Positions 34,565 to 43,955 of a stretch of 64,000 nt of DNA are shown here, piece after piece (positions within the stretch are counted from its first letter, which is position 1; each line of letters starts with the position of its first letter). Under the pieces are notes generated by a model. That model was not told where the DNA came from. It did not search any database and saw nothing but the letters and a program-made list of their open reading frames with translations. Origin of the DNA: Hyphomicrobiales bacterium (GTDB lineage: Bacteria > Pseudomonadota > Alphaproteobacteria > Rhizobiales > Beijerinckiaceae); the NCBI GenBank assembly GCA_900466745.1, contig UBNE01000004.1, positions 26,253-90,252 on the forward strand. The letters are read 5' to 3'. Position numbers and translations under genes: made by a program.

Positions 34565-35284
34565 TCAGCGCCCGTTGGCCTGTCGCCAGGCGGCGAAATC
34601 GGCCTTGGTCCGCTCCTCGGTCGCGGGATAGAGCCCGAGGATCGAGCGGCCCTTCATCACCTCCTCGGTGACGAAATCCTCGAAGGCCGTCATCTCCACC
34701 GCCTCCGCCGCGATCTCGTCGGCGAGACCGGCCGGGATGACGACGACGCCCTCGCCATCGCCGAGCACGACGTCGCCCGGCCAGACCGGCACGTCGCCGC
34801 AGCCGATCGGGACATTGATGTCGACCGCCTGGTGCAGGGTCAGGTTGGTCGGGGCGGAAGGCCGGTTGTGATAGGCCGGGAAGGGCAGTTTCGCGATCTC
34901 GGGCGAGTCGCGGAAGCCGCCATCGGTGACGACGCCGGCGACGCCCCGCTTCATCAGGCGCGAGACCAGGATGCCGCCGGCCGAGGCGGCGCGCGGGTCC
35001 TTGCGGCTGTCGATCACCATCACCGCGCCGGGCGGGCAATCCTCGACCGCCTTGCGCTGGGGATGGGCCCGGTCCTGGAACACCGAGAGCGGGTTGAGAT
35101 CCTCGCGCGCCGGGATGTAGCGCAGGGTGAAGGCTTCGCCGACCATGGTGCCGGCCTGCGGGTTCAGCGGGCGCACATCCTGAATGAACTGGTTGCGGAA
35201 GCCGCGCTTGAACAGGGCGGTGCAGACCGTCGCGACGGAGACGCCGCGCAGCCTGTCGCGGGTTTCTGGCTTCAGCTTCGGCAT
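34565..35284 (-). CDS. RraA-like/HMG aldolase family protein
   Basis: A 239-residue protein of the RraA/DlpA/HMG-CHA aldolase superfamily. The metal-binding core is VTDGGFRDSPEI, preceded by GAVMVIDSRKDPRAASAGGILVS, and followed by GDVPVWPGDVVLGDGEGVVVIPAG (given by its place, about 172-195). Such proteins in environmental bacteria are more often aldolases or oxaloacetate decarboxylases than RNase E regulators, so the RraA name is only a family label. ATG 35284 gives the normal N-terminus. Confidence 0.82.
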   Translation of the reverse strand: MPKLKPETRDRLRGVSVATVCTALFKRGFRNQFIQDVRPLNPQAGTMVGEAFTLRYIPAREDLNPLSVFQDRAHPQRKAVEDCPPGAVMVIDSRKDPRAASAGGILVSRLMKRGVAGVVTDGGFRDSPEIAKLPFPAYHNRPSAPTNLTLHQAVDINVPIGCGDVPVWPGDVVLGDGEGVVVIPAGLADEIAAEAVEMTAFEDFVTEEVMKGRSILGLYPATEERTKADFAAWRQANGR

Positions 35285-35448
35285 GGATTCGGTCCCGGGC
35301 AAGGCGACGGAAAGGGCGGCGGGAGGCTCGCCAGGCGCAGCCCGGGGCCATTCTCCGCATTTTATCGTCTTGCGCCAGCGGCCGGGGCGAACGCGGCCCA
35401 TGCGGCCACCGCAGGAACGGCGCTGCGCTCAGGGCGAAGCGAAGAACC

Positions 35449-36537
35449 TCAGCCGGCGAAATGCTTCGAGAGCTTGAGCGCCTGGCCCTGGTAGTTGGAG
35501 CGCAGCCCGGCGCCGTAGAGCGAGTCCGGGCGCGCCGCCATGGCCTCGTAGACCAGGCGCCCGACGATCTGGCCGTCCTCGATGATGAAGGGCACGTCGC
35601 GGGAGCGCACCTCCAGCACCGCCCGGGCGCCCTGCCCGCCGGCGGCGCGGTGGCCGAAGCCGGGGTCGAAGAAACCGGCATAATGGACGCGGAACTCGCC
35701 GACGAGCGCGTCGAAGGGCGTCATCTCGGCGGCGTAGTCGGGCGGGACATGCACCGCCTCCTTGGAGGCGAGGATGTAGAACTGGCCGGGGTCGAGGATC
35801 ATGCTGCGCGAGCCGTCGTCCCGGATCGGCTCCCAGAAATCGGCGGCCCGGTAGGCGCCGACGCGGTCGACGTCGATCAGCGCGGTATGATGCTTGCCGC
35901 GATAGCCGAGCAGGCCGTCGAAGCCCGAGAGATCGACGCTGACGGCGACGCCACCCTGGAAGGAGGGCTCGGCCGCGCTGACCAGCGTCTCGCGCAGATG
36001 GACCTCGCCGAGCGCGCGATCGTCGAGCCGCGTCTCGCCCGCGCGGAAGCGGATCTGCGAGAGCCGCGAGCCCGAGCGGACCAGCACGGGGAAGGTGCGC
36101 GGCGAGATCTCGATGAAGAGCGGCCCCTCATAGCCCTCCTCGACCAGGTCGAACTCGCGGGCGCGGTCGGTGATGACGCGGGTGAAGACGTCGAGACGGC
36201 CGGTCGAGCTCTTGGGGTTGGCCGCGGCGCGCAGGCCCTTCGGCAGCTTCAGCCCCTCCATCAGCTCGGCGATGTAGACGCAGCCGGTCTCCAGCACGGC
36301 GCCTTGCGTCAGGTCGATCTGGTGCAGGGAGAGATCGTCGATGCGGCTCCTCACCGTGCGCTCGGGGCCGGGCAGGAAGCTGGCGCGGACGCGATAGGCG
36401 CGCGCGCCCAGGCGCAGATCGAGGCTGGCGGGCTGGACCTGCCCTTCCGCAGGCGGAAGGCCGAGCCGGATCGCGCCCTGCTCGATGAAGGCGCGGATGG
36501 TGCTGTCGGGCTGGATGCCGGGCTTGAAGGGCAGCAT
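35449..36537 (-). CDS. dcd: dCTP deaminase, long double-domain form
   Basis: A 362-residue 2'-deoxycytidine 5'-triphosphate deaminase in the duplicated form seen in alphaproteobacteria. It supplies dUTP for thymidylate synthesis. Dcd/dUTPase-fold signatures are NPKSSTGRLDVFTRVI (about 107-122) and, in the second half, HYAGFFDPGFGHRAAGG. E. coli Dcd is about half this length. The start ATG 36537 is unambiguous. Confidence 0.92.
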   Translation of the reverse strand: MLPFKPGIQPDSTIRAFIEQGAIRLGLPPAEGQVQPASLDLRLGARAYRVRASFLPGPERTVRSRIDDLSLHQIDLTQGAVLETGCVYIAELMEGLKLPKGLRAAANPKSSTGRLDVFTRVITDRAREFDLVEEGYEGPLFIEISPRTFPVLVRSGSRLSQIRFRAGETRLDDRALGEVHLRETLVSAAEPSFQGGVAVSVDLSGFDGLLGYRGKHHTALIDVDRVGAYRAADFWEPIRDDGSRSMILDPGQFYILASKEAVHVPPDYAAEMTPFDALVGEFRVHYAGFFDPGFGHRAAGGQGARAVLEVRSRDVPFIIEDGQIVGRLVYEAMAARPDSLYGAGLRSNYQGQALKLSKHFAG

Positions 36538-36701
36538 GCTCGTTCCGCGAGGTTAATCGGTCACCGCTAGCGAAGCCGCGCGCGACGGCCAAGCCGAATG
36601 CGCGGTTTTCGCCATGTTGTCCACGCCTGCATGATGGCGCACGGCATTGACGCTGGCCATGGCCGGTCCCTATCAAGGGGCGGGGCGGCGGAGGCTCGAG
36701 G

Positions 36702-37094
36702 ATGTACCAGGCGCAGACGCATGGCGTGCGCGTAACCGTGGCGCCGCGATTCCTGGAAACGGAATCCGCGCCGGCGCAGGGCCGCTATGTCTGGGCCTAT
36801 TCCATCGAGATCGCCAATCTCTCGGACCGCACCGTGCAACTGATGACGCGCCACTGGCTCATCACCGACGGGCGCGGCGCGGTCCACGAGGTTCGCGGCG
36901 ACGGCGTCGTCGGCCAGCAGCCGGTGCTGCGGCCGGGCGAGCGCTTCAGCTACAGCTCCGGCTGCCCCCTGACGACGCCGGACGGCGCGATGCGCGGCTC
37001 CTACGCCATGCGCGGCGAGGACGGCGCGATGTTCGACGTCGCGGTGCCGCTCTTCCCGCTCGACTCCCCCTATGTGAAGAAGGTTCTGCATTGA
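36702..37094 (+). CDS. apaG: ApaG domain protein
   Basis: A 130-residue single-domain ApaG protein with a fibronectin-like beta fold: YVWAYSIEIANLS, LMTRHWLITDGRG and FSYSSGCPLTTPDGAMRGSY. The biochemical role is not settled; ApaG domains occur with diadenosine-tetraphosphate hydrolase genes and in F-box proteins. The stop codon overlaps the TTG start of argE, so the genes are coupled. Confidence 0.94.
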   Translation: MYQAQTHGVRVTVAPRFLETESAPAQGRYVWAYSIEIANLSDRTVQLMTRHWLITDGRGAVHEVRGDGVVGQQPVLRPGERFSYSSGCPLTTPDGAMRGSYAMRGEDGAMFDVAVPLFPLDSPYVKKVLH

Positions 37095-38266
37095 CCGCCA
37101 CCCCGTCCGCCGGGCAGCGCTACACGCCGCTCGAGATGCTCGCCCGCCTCGTCGCCTTCGACACGGTGAGCCACAGATCCAATCTGCCGCTGATCGATTT
37201 CGTCGAGGACTATCTCGCCGGCTGGGGCGTCGCCGCGACGCGCTTCCCCAATGCCGCGGGCGACAAGGCGGCGCTCTTCGCCACCATCGGGCCGCAGGAT
37301 CGTGGCGGCATCGTGCTCTCCGGCCATACCGACGTCGTCCCGGTCGAGGGCCAGGCCTGGAGCCGCGACCCCTTCACGCTGCATGTCGCGGACGGGCGTG
37401 CCCATGGCCGCGGCGCCGTCGACATGAAGGCGTTCCTCGCGCTGGGGCTGGCGCTGGTGCCGGATTTCCTGGCGGCCGACCTCAGGACGCCGATCCACCT
37501 GTTCCTCTCCTATGACGAGGAGGTGACCTGCCTCGGCGTGGTCGACGGCATCGCCGCGATGGGCAGGACATTGCCGCGGCCGCGCGCCGTCATCGTCGGC
37601 GAGCCGACCATGCTCGACATCTGCGACGCGCATAAGGGCGTGCGCACCTTCCAGACCGTGATCAAGGGCTTCGCCGCCCATTCCTCCAAGCCGCAGCTCG
37701 GCGCCAGCGCCGTCCATGCCGGCGCGCTGCTCGCCGCCGAGCTCGACCGGATGGCCGAGGACGCCAGGCTGCGGCCGGACACCGGCGGGCGTTTCGACCC
37801 GCCCTACGACACCATCCATATCGGCTCGTTCCATGGCGGCATCGCCCGCAACATCCTGGCCGACCGCGCCGAGATCCTGTGGGAGATCAGGACGCTGCCG
37901 AGCTCCGACCCGGAGGCCGGGCCGGCCCGCTTCGCCGCATGCGCGGAGAAGGTGCTGGCGCGGATGCGCGCGACCGCGCCGAATGCCGCGATCGAGACGG
38001 AGATGACCTCGGACGTTCCGGGGCTCGCGCCCGCGCCGGGCTCGGAGGCGGAGCGGCTCGCCATGCGCCTCTCGGGGCGCAACCACACCATCGCGGTCGC
38101 CTATGCCACCGAGGCCGGGCATTTCCAGCAGGCCGGGCTGCCCACCGTGGTCTGCGGCCCCGGCTCGATCGACCAGGCGCATCAGCCGGACGAGTACATC
38201 ACGCTGGAGCAACTGGCGGCGGGCGAGGCCTTTATGCGCAAGCTGATGGCGGAGTGCCGGAGCTGA
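37091..38266 (+). CDS. argE: acetylornithine deacetylase
   Basis: A 391-residue M20-family metallopeptidase with the ArgE pattern: SGHTDVVPVEGQ, GRGAVDMKAFLALGLAL, SYDEEVTCLG (catalytic Glu pair) and ATEAGHFQQAGLPTVVCGPG with the last zinc histidine. It removes acetate from N-acetylornithine in arginine synthesis, or a related acyl group. The start is TTG 37091, overlapping the apaG stop, with AAGG upstream; a later ATG at 37136 would remove conserved N-terminal residues. argD and argF are close by on the other strand. Confidence 0.88.
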   Translation: MTATPSAGQRYTPLEMLARLVAFDTVSHRSNLPLIDFVEDYLAGWGVAATRFPNAAGDKAALFATIGPQDRGGIVLSGHTDVVPVEGQAWSRDPFTLHVADGRAHGRGAVDMKAFLALGLALVPDFLAADLRTPIHLFLSYDEEVTCLGVVDGIAAMGRTLPRPRAVIVGEPTMLDICDAHKGVRTFQTVIKGFAAHSSKPQLGASAVHAGALLAAELDRMAEDARLRPDTGGRFDPPYDTIHIGSFHGGIARNILADRAEILWEIRTLPSSDPEAGPARFAACAEKVLARMRATAPNAAIETEMTSDVPGLAPAPGSEAERLAMRLSGRNHTIAVAYATEAGHFQQAGLPTVVCGPGSIDQAHQPDEYITLEQLAAGEAFMRKLMAECRS

Positions 38267-38270
38267 GGCT

Positions 38271-38301
38271 CTTCCCTTCTCCCCTCGCGGAAGAAGGGAA
38301 G
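38271..38301. terminator. hairpin after argE (weak terminator or repeat)
   Basis: CTTCCCTTCT (38271-38280) and AGAAGGGAAG (38292-38301) form a 10-base-pair stem with an 11-base loop directly after argE. There is no T-tract. The following GCATCGGCTTTTCCCAAAAA segment (38326-38345) resembles an interspersed intergenic sequence recalled from rhizobial genomes. Function uncertain. Confidence 0.4.
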
Positions 38302-38370
38302 CCGCCGGTCCGCCTCTGATTTTGCATCGGCTTTTCCCAAAAACCGCGTTCCACTTTTCGGACCGGCGCT

Positions 38371-39372
38371 CTACGACCCCGCCGCCTGCCCGTCCTCGAC
38401 CTCGGCCGGCTCGAATGAGTAGCGCCGCGAGCAGAATTCGCAGGTGACGCCGAGCCTGCCGTCATCGGCGATCATGGCGCGGCGGTCCTCGGCGGAGAAG
38501 CCGCGCAGCATGCCCAGCACGCGCTCGCGCGAGCAGCGGCAGGCTTCGCGCACCGGCACGGGCTCGAAGACGCGGGCGCCGCGCTCGTGGAAGAGCCGGT
38601 AGAGCAGGCGCTCGCTCTCCAGCGTCGGGTCGAGCAGCTCATGGTCCTCGACCGTCTCGACCAGCGAGCGCGCCTCCGTCCAGGCATCGTCCTCGACGCC
38701 GTCGGCATCGCCGCCGGCCAGGATCCGGTGGCCTTCGGGCGCGTCGCCGGGATGGATGTCGGCGGCACGGAGCCGGTCGACGGAATGCGGCATGAACTGG
38801 ACGAGGATGCCGCCGGCGCGCCAATGCCCCCGCCCGCCGGTCGTGACCGTGCCGACGGCAAGCCGGACCCGCGTGGGGATCTGCTCGGACTGGCGGAAAT
38901 ACTGGTGCGCCGCCTCCTCCAGCCCCTGCCGCGTCAGCGGCACGATGCCCTGGTAGCGCGTCGCCACCGAGCCTTGGTCGATGGTCATGGCGAGATGGCC
39001 CTCGCCGAGCAGGTCGCCGGTCGACAGCCGGTCGAGCGCCATCGCCTCGACGAGCTTGGCCTGGTCGATCTGCACGACGGCCCGGTAAGCGTCCGGCGCG
39101 GAGAAATCGACCACCATCATCGGGATGGCGCCGTCGCTCTTGGTCTGGAGCTGGAAGCGCCCCTCGAACTTCAGGGCGGTGCCGAGCAGGACGGTGAGCG
39201 CGCAGGCCTCGCCGAGCACGCGCGAAACCGGCACGGGATAGCCGTGCCGGTCGAGGATCGCGTCGATCGAGGGGCCGAGCCGGACGACCCGGCCGCGCAG
39301 GTCGAGATCGGGAACGGCGAAGGGCAGAACCGCATCGTCGTGCCCGGCCGCGGCGCCGGCATCGGCGGCCAT
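38371..39372 (-). CDS. hslO: Hsp33 redox-regulated chaperone
   Basis: A 333-residue holdase chaperone that is switched on by oxidation and unfolding. The redox zinc site is present: C278 and C280 in ACRCSRER, and C311 and C314 in CEFCSRRY. The N-terminal folding domain runs to about 235. ATG 39372 overlaps the argF stop by one base (TGATG). The arrangement argF-hslO is common in alphaproteobacteria. Confidence 0.94.
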   Translation of the reverse strand: MAADAGAAAGHDDAVLPFAVPDLDLRGRVVRLGPSIDAILDRHGYPVPVSRVLGEACALTVLLGTALKFEGRFQLQTKSDGAIPMMVVDFSAPDAYRAVVQIDQAKLVEAMALDRLSTGDLLGEGHLAMTIDQGSVATRYQGIVPLTRQGLEEAAHQYFRQSEQIPTRVRLAVGTVTTGGRGHWRAGGILVQFMPHSVDRLRAADIHPGDAPEGHRILAGGDADGVEDDAWTEARSLVETVEDHELLDPTLESERLLYRLFHERGARVFEPVPVREACRCSRERVLGMLRGFSAEDRRAMIADDGRLGVTCEFCSRRYSFEPAEVEDGQAAGS

Positions 39373-40292
39373 CAGGCCGCGACCCCGCCGAAGCACCAGG
39401 CCAGGATGCCCTTCTGCGCGTGGAGCCGGTTCTCGGCCTCGTCGAAGACGGCCGATTGCGGGCCGTCCATGATCTTGTCGGTGACCTCCTCGCCGCGCGA
39501 GGCCGGCAGGCAATGCATGAAGATCGCCTCCTTCTCGGCGCGCGCCATCAGCCGGTCGTCGACCTGATAGGGCCGCAGCAGGTTGTGGCGCGTGCCTTCC
39601 TCGTCGCCCATCGAGACCCAGCAATCGGTGATGACGCAATCGGCGCCCTCGACCGCCTCCTCGGGCCGGTTGGTCAGCTTGATCCTGGCGCCCTGCTTCT
39701 TCGCCCAGGCGATCAGGGCCGGCGGCGGCGCCAGCTCCTCGGGCGTCGCGACGGAGAGCTCGAAATCGAGCCGGCCGGCGGCGTGGACCCAGGAGGTCAG
39801 CACGTTGTTGGTGTCGCCGGTCCAGGCGATGCGCTTGCCCTCGATCGAGCCCTTGCGCTCCTCGAAGGTCATCACGTCGGCCATGACCTGGCAGGGATGC
39901 TGGCGCTTGGTCAGGCCGTTGATCACCGGAACCGTGGCGTATTTCGCCATCTCGACCAGCGCGTCATGGTCGAGGATGCGGATCATGATGGCGTCGACAT
40001 AACGCGACAGCACGCGGGCGGTGTCGGCGATGGTCTCGCGCTCGCCGAGCTCGATCTCATGGCCGGCGACCATCATCGGCGAGCCGCCGAGCTCGCGGAT
40101 GCCGACATCGAAGGAGACGCGCGTGCGCAGCGAGGGCTGCTCGAAGATCATGGCGATGACCTTGCCCTCGAGCAGGCGGTCCGCCGCGGCGGCCGGGGTG
40201 CGACGTCGCGCCTTCATCTCCTCGCCGGCGCGCAGGATGGCGCGCAGCTCGCTGCCGGAGAAATCGGAAAGGTCGAGGAAATGGCGCGTCAC
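39372..40292 (-). CDS. argF: ornithine carbamoyltransferase
   Basis: A 306-residue enzyme making citrulline from ornithine and carbamoyl phosphate. Carbamoyl-phosphate-binding SLRTR (in [12 protein letters not shown]), HPCQ, the DTNN loop and the ornithine-binding [11 protein letters not shown] motif are all present. The start codon is GTG 40292. It lies 40 bases after argD and is followed without a gap by hslO. Confidence 0.97.
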   Translation of the reverse strand: MTRHFLDLSDFSGSELRAILRAGEEMKARRRTPAAAADRLLEGKVIAMIFEQPSLRTRVSFDVGIRELGGSPMMVAGHEIELGERETIADTARVLSRYVDAIMIRILDHDALVEMAKYATVPVINGLTKRQHPCQVMADVMTFEERKGSIEGKRIAWTGDTNNVLTSWVHAAGRLDFELSVATPEELAPPPALIAWAKKQGARIKLTNRPEEAVEGADCVITDCWVSMGDEEGTRHNLLRPYQVDDRLMARAEKEAIFMHCLPASRGEEVTDKIMDGPQSAVFDEAENRLHAQKGILAWCFGGVAA

Positions 40293-40332
40293 GGGCGCTT
40301 CCTTCGCTTCGCGGGGTGGGTGTGGGTCGAAC

Positions 40333-41553
40333 TTACTCGGCGGCCGGGCGCTTCAGCGAGGCCTCGACGGCGCCCGCGGCCTTGTCGAGGCGCGAGATCG
40401 CCTCGGCGACATCCGCCTCGCCGATGATCAGGGGCGGCAGCAGGCGCACGACATTGTCGCCGGCGCCGACCACGAGCAGGCCCTGGGCGCGGGCCTCGTT
40501 GACGAAGTCGGTGTTCGGCGTGTGCAGCTTCAGGCCCAGCATCAGGCCCTCGCCGCGGATCTCCTGGATCACCTCGGGATGCCTGTCCTTGAGCTCGGCC
40601 AGCGACTGCTTCAGCCGGAGCGCGACCTGGCCGACATGGTCGAGGAAGCCCGGCGCCAGCACCACGTCGAGCACGGCGTTGCCGACCGCCATGGCGAGCG
40701 GGTTGCCGCCGAAGGTGGTGCCGTGGGTGCCGAGCGTCATGCCCGAGGCCGCCTCCTCGGTGGCGAGGCAGGCGCCCATCGGGAAGCCGCCGCCGATGCC
40801 CTTGGCGATCGACATGATGTCGGGCGTCACGCCGTAATGCTCATGGGCGAAGAACTTGCCGGTGCGGCCGACGCCGGTCTGGATCTCGTCGAAGATCAGC
40901 AGCAGGCCGTTCTCGTCGCAGATCTGGCGCAGCAGCTTGAGGAAGCGCGCCGGCACCGCGCGCAGCCCGCCCTCGCCCTGGATCGGCTCGATCATCAGAG
41001 CCGCGGTCTGCGGGCCGATCGCGGCGCGCAGCGCCTTCTCGTCGTCGAAGGGCACCTGGTCGAAGCCCTCGACCTTGGGGCCGAAGCCGTCGATGTATTT
41101 CTGCTGGCCGCCGGCGGCGATGGTCGCGAGCGTGCGGCCGTGGAAGGCGCCCTCGAAGGTGACGATGTGGAAGCGCTCGGGATGACCCTTCGCGGCATGG
41201 TATTTCCGCGCCATCTTGATGGCGCATTCATTCGCCTCGGCGCCCGAATTGGTGAAGAACACCCGCTCGGCGAAGGTCGCCTCGCAGAGCCTCCGCGCCA
41301 GCTTCTCGCCATCCGGCATGCTGTACAGGTTCGAGGTGTGCCAGATCCGGCCGGCCTGCTCGGTCAGCGTCTTGACCAGGTGCGGATGGGCATGCCCCAG
41401 CGCGTTGACGGCGATGCCGGCGCCGAAGTCGAGATAGCGCGTGCCGTCGGCGGTGATCGCCCAGGGCCCCTCGCCGCGCTCGAAGGCGACGGGGGCGCGG
41501 GCATAGGTCGGCACGAGCACGGACTGGCCGGGGGAAGCGGGAGCGGGAGCCAT
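40333..41553 (-). CDS. argD: acetylornithine/succinyldiaminopimelate aminotransferase
   Basis: A 406-residue class III PLP aminotransferase. [34 protein letters not shown] (PLP aspartate) and the Schiff-base lysine in [14 protein letters not shown] are intact. It transfers the amino group to N-acetylglutamate semialdehyde in arginine synthesis. ATG 41553 gives the family N-terminus. It is the first gene of argD-argF-hslO. A sigma70-type promoter lies at 41782-41810 and a hairpin in the leader. Confidence 0.95.
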   Translation of the reverse strand: MAPAPASPGQSVLVPTYARAPVAFERGEGPWAITADGTRYLDFGAGIAVNALGHAHPHLVKTLTEQAGRIWHTSNLYSMPDGEKLARRLCEATFAERVFFTNSGAEANECAIKMARKYHAAKGHPERFHIVTFEGAFHGRTLATIAAGGQQKYIDGFGPKVEGFDQVPFDDEKALRAAIGPQTAALMIEPIQGEGGLRAVPARFLKLLRQICDENGLLLIFDEIQTGVGRTGKFFAHEHYGVTPDIMSIAKGIGGGFPMGACLATEEAASGMTLGTHGTTFGGNPLAMAVGNAVLDVVLAPGFLDHVGQVALRLKQSLAELKDRHPEVIQEIRGEGLMLGLKLHTPNTDFVNEARAQGLLVVGAGDNVVRLLPPLIIGEADVAEAISRLDKAAGAVEASLKRPAAE

Positions 41554-41747
41554 GGAACGAAGATCCTCGCGAAAGGGGGACGGATGAGACCGGATTGGCG
41601 CTGGGTTGGAGAACGCGATCCGGGTTGAAATGCTGCAGCATGCGGGCATGCCGCGACCCGGCGACGGCGTTATCGTCGCACCCGGTTCCTGACCTCTCGT
41701 CGCGCCGTCATCCGCATCGTTCGGGCCTTGATCCGCGAAAACATAAG

Positions 41748-41767
41748 CGCCGCCCGAAGGGGCGGCG
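41748..41767 (-). promoter_or_regulatory. terminator-like hairpin in the argD leader
   Basis: CGCCGCCC (41748-41755) and GGGCGGCG (41760-41767) form an 8-base-pair GC stem with a 4-base loop. On the minus strand it is followed by CTTATGTTTTCG, a weak T-tract. It begins about 8 bases after the expected argD transcription start, so it may act as an early terminator or attenuator. Confidence 0.45.
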
Positions 41768-41781
41768 TCACCTTGTGGATA

Positions 41782-41810
41782 AATATGCTTAAGCCGGCCG
41801 GCGCTGTCAA
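41782..41810 (-). promoter_or_regulatory. sigma70-type promoter of argD-argF-hslO
   Basis: On the minus strand TTGACA (41810-41805), 17 bases, CATATT (41787-41782). The -35 is perfect and the -10 matches four of six bases. The expected start is near 41775, about 220 bases before the argD ATG. The 558-base gap 41554-42111 holds this promoter, the hairpin and the gcrA upstream region. Confidence 0.6.
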
Positions 41811-41854
41811 TTCCGTGCGGGCTTTTCTTGCCCCAGCGACAGTGTTGCCGAAAG

Positions 41855-42048
41855 GATTCGCTTGACCAGCCAATCGCGAATCGGCTGGGGAAAAGCCCAA
41901 TTCAGATTCGGCGACTCTTGTCCGCGAGTCACCGCCCCTTGTATGGTCGTTTTCGTCAGATACGACATTTCGTGCGGCGATCCCTGTACCGTCTGTTGCG
42001 GCAGTAGCGGCTTTTGTCTCAGCGACGAAAGCCGGCGGTTCCGGATTC
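41855..42048. promoter_or_regulatory. cluster of six GANTC (CcrM methylation) sites upstream of gcrA
   Basis: GANTC occurs at 41855, 41878, 41905, 41913, 41926 and 42044. Five lie within 76 bases. At this base composition less than one would be expected in 200 bases. GcrA binds and is regulated through GANTC sites methylated by CcrM in Caulobacter and relatives, so this is probably the cell-cycle control region of gcrA. Confidence 0.65.
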
Positions 42049-42111
42049 CGCCACGAAGCACCCTTAAGGCCGGCGCCGCGAGGAACCGGCCGGACCAGAC
42101 AGGTGATGCGG

Positions 42112-42663
42112 ATGAACGAAGCCGGAGCATGGACGGAGGAGCGCGTCGAACTGCTCAAGAAGCTCTGGAGCGATGGCCTCAGCGCCAGCCAGATCGCGGC
42201 CGAACTCGGTAACGTCACGCGCAACGCGGTGATCGGCAAGGTGCACCGGCTCGGGCTTTCCGGTCGGGCCAAGAGCGCGGCCGCCCCGGCGGCGGCGCGC
42301 AGCGCCGCCCCGCGCAAGGCGCCGGCGCGGGCACCGAGCCTGCCGGCCGGCGGCGGCGCGGCGGCGCCCCGCAGCGCCCAGGCCCTCGCCCCGCATTTCG
42401 CCCCCGCAGCCGCGGTGGAGATCGAGGCCGAGCAGGCGCCGCTGCCCTCCGAGGACGTGGTGATCCCGTTCTCGGACCGCGTCACCATCATGGAGCTGCG
42501 CGAATATATGTGCCGCTGGCCGATGGGCGACCCGACCAGCCCGGATTTCCGCTTCTGCGGCGCGCGCTCGCAGACCGGCCTGCCCTATTGCAGCTACCAT
42601 TCCCGCATCGCCTACCAGCCGGCGGCCGACCGCCGCCGCGACCGGAGCAAGGTGCGGGCCTGA
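42112..42663 (+). CDS. gcrA: GcrA cell cycle regulator
   Basis: A 183-residue GcrA-family protein that works with RNA polymerase-sigma70 at methylated GANTC promoters to control the cell cycle. The N-terminal DNA-binding helix-turn-helix is WTEERVELLKKLW..LSASQIAAELG..TRNAVIGKVHRLGL (residues 7-50); an alanine/proline-rich linker follows, and the C-terminal sigma-binding part contains CRWPMGDP, RFCGA and YCSYHSRIAYQP. ATG 42112 was chosen for its spacing from AGG 42101-42103; ATG 42106 is too close to it. It ends in a strong terminator. Confidence 0.94.
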   Translation: MNEAGAWTEERVELLKKLWSDGLSASQIAAELGNVTRNAVIGKVHRLGLSGRAKSAAAPAAARSAAPRKAPARAPSLPAGGGAAAPRSAQALAPHFAPAAAVEIEAEQAPLPSEDVVIPFSDRVTIMELREYMCRWPMGDPTSPDFRFCGARSQTGLPYCSYHSRIAYQPAADRRRDRSKVRA

Positions 42664-42689
42664 GCCCGATTTCACCCGAAGACATGAAG

Positions 42690-42714
42690 AACCGGCCCTC
42701 GCGGCCGGTTTTTT
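42690..42714 (+). terminator. intrinsic terminator of gcrA
   Basis: AACCGGCC (42690-42697), loop CTCGC, GGCCGGTT (42703-42710), continuing into six T (42709-42714). A classic rho-independent terminator 27 bases after the gcrA stop. Confidence 0.88.
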
Positions 42715-42730
42715 GTTGCCCGAACCTCTC

Positions 42731-42884
42731 CGTCATTCCGGGGCGCCGCGCAGCGGCGAGCCCGGAACCTCTGGACACCGCCCTTTTCCAGATGGAGATA
42801 GCATCGGCTCTCTCACGGCTTCACCTGTGACGCCGTGTTCATGGGTTCCGGGCTCAAGCGCTACGCGCTTGCCCCGGAATGACG
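42731..42884. repeat. intergenic nested inverted-repeat element, copy A
   Basis: The ends are a perfect 13-base inverted repeat, CGTCATTCCGGGG (42731-42743) and CCCCGGAATGACG (42872-42884). A second nested pair lies inside (GAGCCCGGAACC and GGTTCCGGGCTC). The outer and inner arms are shared with the element at 62349-62500, so this is a repeated family. It fills the space downstream of aapM where aapP would be expected. Confidence 0.8.
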
Positions 42885-42902
42885 GCGGAGGCTTTGAATC
42901 CT

Positions 42903-43955
42903 CTACAGCCGCCGCCGGCTCTCCAGCGAGCGGCTCCAGCGCGAGAGCGCGAAGCAGATCAGCCAGTAGATCGCGCCCGAGAAGGCATAGGCCTCCATGT
43001 TCATGCCGACCCAGTTGGGGTCGGCCAGCGAGGCCTGGGCGATGCCGAGCAGGTCGAGGATCGAGACGACCAGCACCAATGTCGTGTTCTTGATCAGGGC
43101 GATGAACTCGTTGGTCATCGCCGGCAGCGAGATGCGCAGCGCCTGCGGCAGGACGATCAGCCCCGTCGCCTTCCAATAGGTCAGGCCGAGCGCCGTTGCC
43201 GCCTCGCGCTGGCCCTTGGGCAGGGCCTGCAGGCCGCCGCGCACGGCTTCGGCCATGTAGGCGGCGATGACGAAGCCGAGCCCGATCACGGCGCGCGCCA
43301 GCCGGTCGATATCGATGCCGCCCGGCATGATCAGCGGCAGCAGCAGCGAGGCGAGGAAGATTACGGCGATGATCGGCACGCCGCGCCAGAACTCGATGAA
43401 GATGACGCTGATCAGCCGGATGACGCGCAATTCCGATTGCCGGCCGAGCGCGAAGAGGATGCCGAGCGGAATCGCGATCAGGCTCGCATAGATCGAGATG
43501 AACAGGGTGAGCATCAGCCCGCCCCATTCGCGCGTCTCGACATAGCGCAGCCCGAAACCGCCGGAGAGCAGCCAGATGCCGAGCGGCGGCAGAACGACGA
43601 GCATGGCGAGGCCGAGCTTCAGCCGCAGGCGCTGCGGCGCCAGGACGACCGCCGCGATGCCGAGGACGAAGGCGATGCCGGCGATATCGACGCGCCAGCG
43701 CTGGTCGACGGGATAGAGCCCGTACATGAACTGGCCGAAGCGGGCCCGGATGAAGACCCAGCAGGCGCCGCCCGCGGCGCAGTCGGCCCGCGTCGTGCCG
43801 CGCCAGGTGGCGTCGATCAGCGCCCAGCGGATCAGGGGCACCGCCACCCAGCCGATGGCGAGCAGCAGCACCACCGTGACGAAGCCGGTGAAGGGCGTGC
43901 CGAACAGGCGCTCGCGCCAGAGCGACAGCGAGGAGAAGGAGGCGCGGCCGCTCAT
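42903..43955 (-). CDS. aapM: general L-amino acid ABC transporter permease AapM
   Basis: A 350-residue inner-membrane permease of the HisM/AapQM family, with a long N-terminal extension and the C-terminal BPD_transp domain, whose ATPase-contact EAA loop reads KGQREAATALGLTYWKATGLIVLPQ in its region (about 270-295). It starts with ATG overlapping the aapQ stop by four bases. It forms a heterodimer with AapQ for uptake of a broad range of L-amino acids. No ATPase gene follows. Confidence 0.92.
   Translation of the reverse strand: MSGRASFSSLSLWRERLFGTPFTGFVTVVLLLAIGWVAVPLIRWALIDATWRGTTRADCAAGGACWVFIRARFGQFMYGLYPVDQRWRVDIAGIAFVLGIAAVVLAPQRLRLKLGLAMLVVLPPLGIWLLSGGFGLRYVETREWGGLMLTLFISIYASLIAIPLGILFALGRQSELRVIRLISVIFIEFWRGVPIIAVIFLASLLLPLIMPGGIDIDRLARAVIGLGFVIAAYMAEAVRGGLQALPKGQREAATALGLTYWKATGLIVLPQALRISLPAMTNEFIALIKNTTLVLVVSILDLLGIAQASLADPNWVGMNMEAYAFSGAIYWLICFALSRWSRSLESRRRL

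Noticed and set aside
38326..38373. Sequence GCATCGGCTTTTCCCAAAAA and following bases as a rhizobial interspersed repeat.
   Set aside because: The resemblance is from memory and no second copy was found in this window, so it is only mentioned with the argE hairpin.
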